From NCBI RefSeq assembly GCF_030463535.1, contig NC_132901.1:8190959-8254958 (forward strand): a DNA stretch of 64,000 nucleotides, in the 5' to 3' direction. A model generated the notes under the pieces. It saw only the letters and a list, made by a program, of their open reading frames with translations, did not search any database and had not been told where the DNA came from. Made by a program: the position numbers and the translations under genes. This DNA comes from Salminus brasiliensis. Lineage: Eukaryota; Chordata; Actinopteri; Characiformes; Bryconidae. Every line of letters begins with the position of its first letter. Position 1 is the stretch's first letter. Below are positions 53,671 to 64,000 of the stretch, piece after piece.

Positions 53671-53816
53671 CATATTGTTTTCCATTTACCCCGTTTGCGT
53701 TGATTAAATCAGAATTATACAGAACATCGCCGTCAACGCCGCTTTGGCGAAAAATAATGTGCCGCCTGCACGGTGGGTACAAATGCGCGGGTAGGCGAAC
53801 AAAGAGAATGCTGCTC

Positions 53817-53901
53817 AGGGGAGGGGGAAGGGAGGAGGAGAAAAGGGAGGGGAGAAGAGGGGAGGGCAGGGGATGGGAAAAGGGAGTGTGGGGGGTTGGG
53901 A
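53817..53901 (+). repeat. G-rich polypurine tract upstream of H2B, U4
   Basis: Same form and length as in U1. Confidence 0.7.
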
Positions 53902-53924
53902 AGAAGCGAGCGGACAATTGTTGT

Positions 53925-54421
<497 letters not shown>

Positions 54422-54451
54422 ATGGTGATAGCGGCGTAATCCAAAACCAAC

Positions 54452-54467
54452 GGCTCTTTTAAGAGCC
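54452..54467 (+). terminator. Histone mRNA 3' stem-loop, H2B U4
   Basis: GGCTCTTTTAAGAGCC with ACCCA and AAAGAGCAG downstream. Confidence 0.97.
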
Positions 54468-54961
54468 ACCCACGGTTTCTTCGAAAGAGCAGTTTTATTC
54501 AAGAACAAAGTCGCCGATGGTAAGCTATAATACTAATTATTATTATTAATATTATTATTATTTTTTTTTTCCCCCATGAGTGCTTCTGCAGCCATTATTG
54601 TAAAAGGAATGCCCTTCAGTGTATGTATGTATGTAAATCAACTTACTTAGTAGTTTGTCTGCATTTAATTGGTATAGTATACTAAGATTCAGGGACAGAG
54701 CAGCAAACTAAAATACTGTGCCATACTAACTGTATGGCGTGGGGTTGTAATGCTAAGTGGGATAAATGAAGCTGCACATCACCTGTGAAAGACCAGTCCA
54801 GAGGAGATCAGCCTTACAGGTGGGGAATAGTGAGGCAGGAAACCATACTAGGGTTGACTTGAAGCCTAGAACTATACACTTGATCTTTGTAATGAAAGCT
54901 GTCTAGTATATATAACCAGGCATACGGTTAGGAAAGAGAGGAAATAAGTATCTCCACAAGC
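54468..54961. other. Post-H2B single-copy flank, U4
   Basis: As in U1, but with CAGGGACAGAG near 54689, where U1-U3 have CAGGGGCAGAG. The same variant appears in U5 at 62257, linking the two. No gene is seen. Confidence 0.7.
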
Positions 54962-57245
54962 TTTTTTTGTTGGGTCACAGAAGGGTGAAGTTATTCAAAG
55001 CCTTAGGTTTATGGTGAGATTTGAGTGAGCAAGAATAGGTTCAGAGCTAGACTTTTGATGTAGAGGGTCGGAGCAAGGCAAAAGGACGAGGGTAGAGTAA
55101 GTAAAATAGTATGGCGGTCAAAGGCCTCAGGTTTATGATGAAGGTGGATTGAGTTAAAGTGACCGTGAGCTTAGGCCTTTGCCTTAGGATACAAAGGAAG
55201 GTTCAGTAAAAGTGAATTTCAGCATTAGCCATCAGCCTGATGATTTGGATACACATGGCCTCGGCCTACTGAGGAATGCACATCTAAGTAGAATGGTCAT
55301 GACTGCATGGAATGGGTTAAATGAAAGTAAAAGTTTAAAAATAATAATTTGGTGTGTTGCTTATTGAGATAGAGGGAGGGATGGGGTTAATTTGTTTTAG
55401 TACAAGAATGAAATTGGAGTTGTTTCATGTGAGAGGTTCGAATGAGGATGGGGAGTGATTTTGTATAATGGTTGGAGGAAGGATGGTGTTATTTCATTTT
55501 AGGGTTGGAGAGAGAAGGTCGTGGGGTTTGTATTAGAGTATGAATGAAAATGGGTTATTTTATTTTGGGATTAGACGGCGGATGGGGTTATTTGGTTTCA
55601 TGGTTAGAATGATGTTAAGGTTATGTTGTACTAGGTTAAGAGGGAGGACAGAGTTATTTTGTATTAGGACTACTTGGTTTGGTCACAAAAAGATGAATTT
55701 GGTTGAAGCCTTAGGTTAATGGTGAGATTCGAGCGAGCAAGAATAGGTTCAGAGCTAGACTTTTGATGTAGAGGGTCGGAGCAAGGCAAAAAGACGAGGG
55801 TAGAGTAAGTAAATTTAGGTAGCGTAAGTAAAAAAGTATGGCGGTGAAAGTGTGTTTAGTGCAGATGTGATCTAGGAAGAGTGAGTAACAGCAGCTTTGT
55901 AAACGAGGCCTCAGGTTTATGATGGAGGTGGATTGTGTTAAAGTGACTGTGAGCTTAGGCCTTTGCCTTAGGAAGGTTCAGAAAAAGTGAATTTCAACAT
56001 TGGCCATCAGCCTGATGATTTGGATACACATGGCCTCGGCCTACTGAGGAATGCAGATCTAAGTAGAATGGTCATGACTGCATGGAATGGGTTAAATGAA
56101 AGTAAAAGTTTAAAAATAATAATTTGGTGTGTTGCTTATTGAGATAGAGGGAGGGATGGGGTTAATTTGTTTTAGTACAAGAATGAAATTGGAGTTGTTT
56201 CATGTGAGAGGTTCGAATGAGGATGGGGAGTGATTTTGTATAATGGTTGGAGGAAGGATGGTGTTATTTCATTTTAGGGTTGGAGAGAGAAGGTCGTGGG
56301 GTTTGTATTAGAGTATGAATGAAAATGGGTTATTTTATTTTGGGATTAGACGGCGGATGGGGTTATTTGGTTTCATGGTTAGAATGATGTTAAGGTTATG
56401 TTGTACTAGGTTAAGAGGGAGGACAGAGTTATTTTGTATTAGGACTATTTGGTTTGGTTCACTAACAGATGAATTTGGTTGAAGCCTTAGGTTAATGGTG
56501 AGATTCGAGCGAGCAAGAATAGGTTCAGAGCTAGACTTATGATGTAGAGGGTCGGAGCAAGGCAAAAGGACGAGGGTAGAGTAAGTAAAATAGTATGGCG
56601 GTCAAAGGCCTCAGTTTTATGATGAAGGTGGATTGAGTTAAAGTGACGGTGAGTTTAAGCCTTTGCTTTAGGATACAAAGGAAGGTTCAGTAAAAGTAAG
56701 TTTCAACATTAGCCATCAGCCTGATGATTTGGATACACATGGCCTCGGCATACTGAGGAATGCACATCTAAGTAGAATGGTCATGACTGCATGGAATGGG
56801 TTAAATGAAAGTAAAAGTTTAAAAATAATAATTTGGTGTGTTGCTTATTGAGATAGAGGGAGGGATGGGGTTAATTTGTTTTAGTACAAGAATGAGATTT
56901 GAGTTGTTTCATGTGAGGGGTTCGAATGAGGATGGAGTGATTTTGTATAATGGTTGGAGGAAGGATGGGGTTATTTTATTTAGGGTTGGAGAGAGAAAAT
57001 GGTTATTTTCTATTAGGGTTAAAATGAAAAATGGGGTTTTAGGGTTTAAATGAGCTTGGGTTTATTTTGTATTGGGGTTAGAGTGAAGGTGCAGTTATTT
57101 TGTATTAGGCTTGAAAAAGGGCATGATTGTTTTATGTTATGTTTAGAATAAGTTTTGTCTTTTTTTTTTTTGTTATTTTGTTTTTTGTGTTTTAGGGTTG
57201 GGGGGGTGTATGCAGTTATTTTGTGTTAGGGTTAGTATGAGATTT
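54962..57245. repeat. Satellite array, U4
   Basis: About 2.3 kb, the shortest complete array. The first monomer (55380-55690) is a hybrid: a-type left half (GAAATTGGAG, GAGAAGGTCG) with a c-type right half (CTACTTGGTTTGGTCAC). The second (landmark 56335) is the terminal a variant. Both carry GGGATTAGACGG where the other arrays have GGGGTTAGACGG. Confidence 0.9.
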
Positions 57246-57268
57246 TTGGCTATGGTATATTGGGTGTG

Positions 57269-57731
57269 TTACGAGTGCGTATTAGGGGACCTATGGAGAG
57301 CCGTTCCGAGTGTGGAAGCGCCGGTGACAAAGACGCATCGACGGTGGAAGTCATACTGCGCACACACGGCAACACTGTGCTTTACACACTCCTCAAGGTC
57401 GCCTTGCACGACGAGCAAAACAACGCACCCACGTCTCGGATGCCCAGCACGCTCTCGACGAGGCTCTCCTCCAACGCACCGGATAACACTCGCCCAGTTC
57501 GTGGCACCTTTTGTCGCCGTTTTCCACCGATTAGCACGCCAAATGCGCCACCGCCCGTTCGGCACGCCGGTAGCGTGGCACGCTTCGGTGAGCGCCGTAT
57601 TAAACGCGGCGTCGTTACGCTGCCCTTCCCGTCTTCTCAACACACGGTGGAGCCTCTCGGAGACGAAAGAGCATTTCTACGCTCGCCAAGTTGAGCTTTC
57701 ACCCATATTTCGCTCGACAAACGCCGAGAGA
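57269..57731. other. GC-rich block upstream of H1, U4
   Basis: Counterpart of 13420-13882. It has a private GCGCCACCGCC near 57546. No protein is recognised. Confidence 0.5.
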
Positions 57732-57816
57732 AAACACAAGTGCGAGACTGTCGCTGCCACACGGCTGTGCGGCATCGAGCGAGTTGAGTCTACAACGTTC
57801 TCATGTGGCTTTTAAG
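57732..57816 (+). promoter_or_regulatory. H1 promoter with AC box, U4
   Basis: AAACACA at 57732-57738 and CTTTTAAG at 57809-57816. Confidence 0.7.
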
Positions 57817-57899
57817 GGCCGGCCCCCTCGCTGCAGCGGGAGGTTCTACAGAACGCTGCAGCAGTTTGTGCTCACTCGCGCTCACAGCAAAGCAGAACA

Positions 57900-58523
57900 A
57901 TGGCAGAAGTCGCTCCAGCCCCAGCCGCCTCGGCGCCCGCCAAGGCCCCCAAGAAGAAGGCCGCCGCCCGCCCCAAGAAAGCCGGCCCCAGCGTGGGCGA
58001 GCTCATCGTCAAGGCCGTCTCGGCTTCCAAGGAGAGGAGCGGCGTGTCTCTCGCCGCCCTGAAGAAAGCCCTGGCTGCCGGCGGCTACGACGTCGAGAAG
58101 AACAACTCACGCGTTAAGCTCGCCGTCAAGAGCCTCGTCACCAAGGGCACTCTGGTGCAGACCAAAGGCACCGGCGCGTCGGGCTCTTTCAAGCTTAACA
58201 AGAAGCAGACCGAGGCAAAGAAGAAGCCGGCCGCCAAGAAACCGGCACCTAAAGCTAAGAAGCCGGCCGCCAAGAAACCAGCCGCGGCCAAGAAGCCCAA
58301 GAAGGTAGCAGCCAAGAAACCCACTGCGGCTAAGAAATCCCCCAAGAAGGCCAAGAAGCCCGTCGCGGCCGCTAAGAAGGCAGCGAAGAGCCCCAAGAAG
58401 GCCAAGAAGCCGGCGGCTCCCAAAAAGGCGACCAAGAGCCCAAAGAAAGCCAAAACGGTCAAGCCTAAAGCAGCTAAGCCCAAGGCGGCGAAGGCGAAAA
58501 AGGCTGCCCCTAAGAAGAAGTAA
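57900..58523 (+). CDS. H1: Linker histone H1, U4
   Basis: 207-codon H1, same protein as U3 (Asn at residue 68). In the tail it has GTAGCAGCC like U1, while near the start it has GTCGCTCCA like U3. This mosaic of silent sites indicates exchange between copies. The leader has ACGCTGCAGC near 57857, where U1 and U3 have ACGCTTCAGC. Confidence 0.98.
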   Translation: MAEVAPAPAASAPAKAPKKKAAARPKKAGPSVGELIVKAVSASKERSGVSLAALKKALAAGGYDVEKNNSRVKLAVKSLVTKGTLVQTKGTGASGSFKLNKKQTEAKKKPAAKKPAPKAKKPAAKKPAAAKKPKKVAAKKPTAAKKSPKKAKKPVAAAKKAAKSPKKAKKPAAPKKATKSPKKAKTVKPKAAKPKAAKAKKAAPKKK

Positions 58524-58566
58524 ACAGTAACGCCGTTTACCTTCATGTCTTGTTTCTCTATTCAAC

Positions 58567-58582
58567 GGCTCTTTTAAGAGCC
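58567..58582 (+). terminator. Histone mRNA 3' stem-loop, H1 U4
   Basis: GGCTCTTTTAAGAGCC with ACCCA. Confidence 0.96.
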
Positions 58583-58947
58583 ACCCACAGTTTCATAAAA
58601 AAACAGCTTTTTTCCCCCCTTGTTACTGCATAATGAATTGATTGTTAAAAAAAAAAAAAAAAAACACTCAACACAAAAATAGCTCTCATTAGTTTCCCCA
58701 CACAATAATTATATATGATCAATATATATATATATATTTTTGGTTTGGTCATACGTGTTACATTTGAGCGGGAAAGGGAAAGAAAACGCGGGGCACGAGT
58801 GGGGGTAAATGTTTCTTTCTTTAACCCGTTTTCTTTCTTCCTTTCTGTCTCTCGGTCACACAGACACACAGCACGAGAGGAGGGAGGGGGTCGGGTAGGA
58901 AAGCGAGCAGAGGTGGGAGGACGCTAGAGTCTGACGGCGGAAATGCG
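58583..58947. other. H1-H2A intergenic region, U4
   Basis: Same as U3, with the longest A-run (near 58647) and TA run of the three. No gene is seen. Confidence 0.65.
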
Positions 58948-59458
<511 letters not shown>

Positions 59459-59492
59459 ATTGGCGCTCTCCGTTGATTTATCTATACACAAA

Positions 59493-59508
59493 GGCTCTTT
59501 TAAGAGCC
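59493..59508 (+). terminator. Histone mRNA 3' stem-loop, H2A U4
   Basis: CAAAGGCTCTTTTAAGAGCC with ACCCA. Confidence 0.97.
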
Positions 59509-59897
59509 ACCCATTTTTTCTAAGAAAAGTGCTGCTCCTTTACAAACAACACTACATATTCTTCACGTGATTTCCAACTGCATAAAAAAATAATAGCTTT
59601 ATGAACCGAGTTATTATATAAACACACTGCCATGCAATACACAATTGCCCTTTTTCATATATTTCACGTACTGAGATCAACACCCTATGCATATGTGCAT
59701 GTATACACACATTCTCTCGCTCTCTCTCACACACACACACACAGTGTGTTTAATGTTCGCTGTAATGTACAGTACATTGATTAGTTTGATCATATTATTG
59801 TTCTTATTATTATATATTCTTTTAATGCTTTTTTTTTCTTTGTTGTTTTGTATTACAGGAGCCCGCCGTTTTGCTTTTAGGTTTGAAAAGAAGACGC
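59509..59897. other. H2A-H3 intergenic region with CA microsatellite, U4
   Basis: AT-rich, no gene. The CA repeat at 59728-59743 has 8 units, the shortest of the three. Confidence 0.75.
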
Positions 59898-60467
<570 letters not shown>

Positions 60468-60502
60468 ACAGAGCGCTTCGACGTTTACCTGAAATACCCA
60501 AC

Positions 60503-60518
60503 GGCTCTTTTAAGAGCC
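60503..60518 (+). terminator. Histone mRNA 3' stem-loop, H3 U4
   Basis: GGCTCTTTTAAGAGCC followed by ACCTA. Confidence 0.95.
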
Positions 60519-62226
60519 ACCTACCCGTGTCCGCGCCGAAACAGCAAATGTCCGCCTCACCTCGGTGTTGCGTTTATATAATGTAAGGCTATTATGACGC
60601 GCGCGCGCTTCTAAGTTCCATAGGGCTGCGCGAGCAAAACCAGCCGTAAGACAGTGGTTGTAAAGTTTAGCAAAAAAAACAACAACTAATATATATGTAT
60701 ATATATATTATAACGTTTTGTACAACATTTCACATCAAAATCGCCATATTTAACATGTGTTTTAATACATATTAATACGTTTCTTTAAATACCTATCAAT
60801 ATGATTATACATATTTAATAGTTTGGAAACAGTTCATTCACCCCAGCAAAAAGTTGAAGCCACTGCTACTTCAGTAGAACACTACACTTTACCCTATGTA
60901 GTGTTTAGGCCGGTTTTGGCCTATTACAAACGGCATTTGACATGGATGGAGCGTGGATCCCACCGCGTGGTGAAACTATACAACTGCAAGCACAGTTTCA
61001 GAGAGCAATGTATGTGTATATTTATATAATGAGAGCTTGATTTTGGGTACCTACGTTTCATACATATGCAAAATGAGTTTGATTCCATAGAGAGTAAGCG
61101 AGACCAGCTGTGGGGCCGCAGTAAAGGAGTTAAGTGTATATTCCGGAGAGGACCACCGTTGTTGTGGGAACGCAGACATATGTCATGGATGGAGCGTGGA
61201 TGCCATCGTGTGGTCAAACTAGGCAAATGCAAACGTTAACTACGTAGATTTATTCGTGTATGTGTGTGAATGTAACAGCTTTTTTCATTTGATAGATGGT
61301 TGTGAACTCCAGTACGTCTACTAAATCATTTGTATTGCGGTGTTATTTTGGTTAGTGTTTTTTAAAGTACATTTTAAAAAATGTTTCTATTGAAGCATAC
61401 TTCAGTTCAGGGCATTTTAGTAGCCAGCATGGTTACCAGTTCTCATGCTGCCAGGCAATGAAATGGAAACTTAATTTAGGGTAATTTTATACACATTAAA
61501 TATGATTGTTAACTGCACCAACAAATCTAAAAAGTAATTACGTGTCTTACGTGATGATTTTCGTTTGGGCTTGGGTTTCATTTCAACAATATGCTAACGA
61601 TAACATACTCCAGACTGTATAATCTCCTTCCACAACTAGATAAAATGTCTTGTTTTGAAGAACGCTTGATAGAAGTCTTTAATAAAGGCACTTTATTAGC
61701 CATCATGACAACCAAACAGCATGCAGTTATGTAAAAAGCCACCAATTTACTCACTGCTAGAAGCCATTGAGACAAACTATAGAGTAGTGCACTTCTATGT
61801 AGGACCTTTATTTCCTTTTCTTTAGAGCCCTTAAACTCTGTGTATTAGCTTATATTGAGGTTACCATAATAATCATAAATCAGTAAAAAACACCGCTCAT
61901 CTGCTATCAAGACCTGACCGAGGAGCTGGAGGCCAGTGGAGCAAAGCTAAAATATGGAAAAGCATACGCACCCTCAAATTGGTGCAAAAAAAAATAAATA
62001 ATAATTTTAATCATTCAAGGCATAGGTAAGTAACAAATGAATACAAAAGTGCTAACAAAAGTGAATGAAAAGCCAGCCGTACTCACTTGTGAATTCGCTT
62101 TTTTGATTTTGCTTCTTTAAACGTCTCTGTGGACCAAAAAAAAAAGATTAATTGTTTTACATTTTAACCACACGATGGCATCCACGCTCCATTTACGTAC
62201 TATGACCACAGACTTAAAGCTTAGCC
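60519..62226. other. Truncated H3-H4 spacer, U4
   Basis: Only the first 1.7 kb of the 7.1 kb spacer: the AT-rich start and duplication copy 1 (from 61154) up to TTAGCCCTG. Missing are copy 2, the 146-bp inverted repeat, the TG/AG microsatellite and everything up to H4. No gene is seen. Confidence 0.85.
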
Positions 62227-62235
62227 CTGCATTTA
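62222..62235. other. Deletion junction removing H4-H2B before U5
   Basis: Spacer sequence AGCTTAGCCCTG (equivalent to U1 18391) continues directly as CTGCATTTAATTGG, which normally lies about 240 bases past the H2B stop codon. The shared CTG at 62227-62229 is a 3-base microhomology. Against the U1-U2 order, about 7.3 kb (18392-25731) with H4 and H2B is absent. Confidence 0.85.
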
Positions 62236-62528
62236 ATTGGTATAGTATACTAAGATTCAGGGACAGAGCAGCAAACTAAAATACTGTGCCATACTAACTG
62301 TATGGCGTGGGGTTGTAATGCTAAGTGGGATAAATGAAGCTGCACATCACCTGTGAAAGACCAGTCCAGAGGAGATCAGCCTTACAGGTGGGGAATAGTG
62401 AGGCAGGAAACCATACTAGGGTTGACTTGAAGCCTAGAACTATACACTTGATCTTTGTAATGAAAGCTGTCTAGTATATATAACCAGGCATACGGTTAGG
62501 AAAGAGAGGAAATAAGTATCTCCACAAG
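62230..62528. other. Partial post-H2B flank, U5
   Basis: Right part of the flank that normally follows H2B, with the U4-type CAGGGACAGAG variant, but with no H2B gene before it. Confidence 0.8.
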
Positions 62529-64000
62529 CTTTTTTTGTTGGGTCACAGAAGGGTGAAGTTATTCAAAGCCTTAGGTTTATGGTGAGATTTGAGTGAGCAA
62601 GAATAGGTTCAGAGCTAGACTTTTGATGTAGAGGGTCGGAGCAAGGCAAAAGGACGAGGGTAGAGTAAGTAAAATAGTATGGCGGTCAAAGGCCTCAGGT
62701 TTATGATGAAGGTGGATTGAGTTAAAGTGACCGTGAGCTTAGGCCTTTGCCTTAGGATACAAAGGAAGGTTCAGTAAAAGTGAATTTCAGCATTAGCCAT
62801 CAGCCTGATGATTTGGATACACATGGCCTCGGCCTACTGAGGAATGCACATCTAAGTAGAATGGTCATGACTGCATGGAATGGGTTAAATGAAAGTAAAA
62901 GTTTAAAAATAATAATTTGGTGTGTTGCTTATTGAGATAGAGGGAGGGATGGGGTTAATTTGTTTTAGTACAAGAATGAAATTGGAGTTGTTTCATGTGA
63001 GAGGTTCGAATGAGGATGGGGAGTGATTTTGTATAATGGTTGGAGGAAGGATGGTGTTATTTCATTTTAGGGTTGGAGAGAGAAGGTCGTGGGGTTTGTA
63101 TTAGAGTATGAATGAAAATGGGTTATTTTATTTTGGGATTAGACGGCGGATGGGGTTATTTGGTTTCATGGTTAGAATGATGTTAAGGTTATGTTGTACT
63201 AGGTTAAGAGGGAGGACAGAGTTATTTTGTATTAGGACTACTTGGTTTGGTCACAAAAAGATGAATTTGGTTGAAGCCTTAGGTTAATGGTGAGATTCGA
63301 GCGAGCAAGAATAGGTTCAGAGCTAGACTTTTGATGTAGAGGGTCGGAGCAAGGCAAAAAGACGAGGGTAGAGTAAGTAAATTTAGGTAGCGTAAGTAAA
63401 AAAGTATGGCGGTGAAAGTGTGTTTAGTGCAGATGTGATCTAGGAAGAGTGAGTAACAGCAGCTTTGTAAACGAGGCCTCAGGTTTATGATGGAGGTGGA
63501 TTGTGTTAAAGTGACTGTGAGCTTAGGCCTTTGCCTTAGGAAGGTTCAGAAAAAGTGAATTTCAACATTGGCCATCAGCCTGATGATTTGGATACACATG
63601 GCCTCGGCCTACTGAGGAATGCACATCTAAGTAGAATGGTCATGACTGCATGGAATGGGTTAAATGAAAGTAAAAGTTTAAAAATAATAATTTGGTGTGT
63701 TGCTTATTGAGATAGAGGGAGGGATGGGGTTAATTTGTTTTAGTACAAGAATGAAATTGGAGTTGTTTCATGTGAGAGGTTCGAATGAGGATGGGGAGTG
63801 ATTTTGTATAATGGTTGGAGGAAGGATGGTGTTATTTCATTTTAGGGTTGGAGAGAGAAGGTCGTGGGGTTTGTATTAGAGTATGAATGAAAATGGGTTA
63901 TTTTATTTTGGGATTAGACGGCGGATGGGGTTATTTGGTTTCATGGTTAGAATGATGTTAAGGTTATGTTGTACTAGGTTAAGAGGGAGGACAGAGTTAT
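62529..64000. repeat. Satellite array, U5 (runs off window)
   Basis: At least 1.47 kb. The first monomer is the same a/c hybrid as in U4, and both monomers carry the U4-type GGGATTAGACGG, so the array is a close duplicate of U4's. Confidence 0.9.

Larger units (their letters stand above)
53220..53924. other. H4-H2B intergenic region, U4
   Basis: Module copy A 53370-53494, hairpin 53634-53670, module copy B 53691-53806, polypurine tract 53817-53901. It resembles U1 (CTCCCGGTTAC, longer TA run) rather than U2 and U3. No gene is seen. Confidence 0.8.

Overview
This is animal nuclear DNA, almost certainly from a teleost fish. It covers part of a tandem array of replication-dependent histone genes. 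All genes lie on the + strand, lack introns, and end in the metazoan histone-mRNA 3' stem-loop (GGCTCTTTTAAGAGCC, 16 identical copies here) followed by a purine-rich U7-type downstream element, with no polyadenylation signal seen. The repeating order is H4 - H2B - H1 - H2A - H3, the single-strand order described for salmonid histone clusters. A fish-type L2 LINE fragment and abundant TG/CA/TA microsatellites support a ray-finned fish; the species cannot be named from the sequence.

Layout, counting units from H4. U1 (1-23.8 kb, its H4 lies left of the window): H2B 603, an 11 kb satellite carrying an L2 insertion, H1 14051, H2A 15217, H3 16218, then a 7 kb spacer. U2 (23.9-37.1 kb): H4 23921, H2B 25109, a 4.5 kb satellite, then a junction at about 30525 straight into the post-H3 spacer, so H1, H2A and H3 are absent. 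U3 (37.2-52.7 kb) is complete: H4 37211, H2B 38410, a 3 kb satellite, H1 42971, H2A 44140, H3 45133, spacer. U4 (52.8-62.2 kb): H4 52862, H2B 54047, a 2.3 kb satellite, H1 57900, H2A 59072, H3 60057, and a spacer cut short at about 62228, where it joins directly to sequence that normally lies downstream of H2B. The following H4 and H2B are therefore missing, and U5 begins with satellite that runs off the window. Totals: H2B x4 and H1, H2A, H3, H4 x3 each.

The copies are nearly identical in genes and spacers. The only amino-acid difference noticed among histone copies is Lys/Asn at residue 68 of H1. The satellite between H2B and H1 is nested: a degenerate 33-bp minisatellite inside a 707-775 bp monomer, inside a 2.19 kb higher-order repeat, inside the gene unit. 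The H3-H4 spacer holds a 1.1 kb tandem duplication whose copies have inverted ends, a perfect 146-bp inverted repeat, recurring CTCF-like and ZNF143-like motifs, and several microsatellites.

Together the genes supply the four core histones and linker H1 for packaging DNA in S phase. Gene-specific promoter elements (H4 GGTCC element, H1 AC box, CCAAT clusters at H2A and H3) are visible. No RNA gene, CRISPR array or unknown protein-coding system could be supported. The main novelty is structural: two complementary gene-losing deletion junctions and the multi-level repeats.
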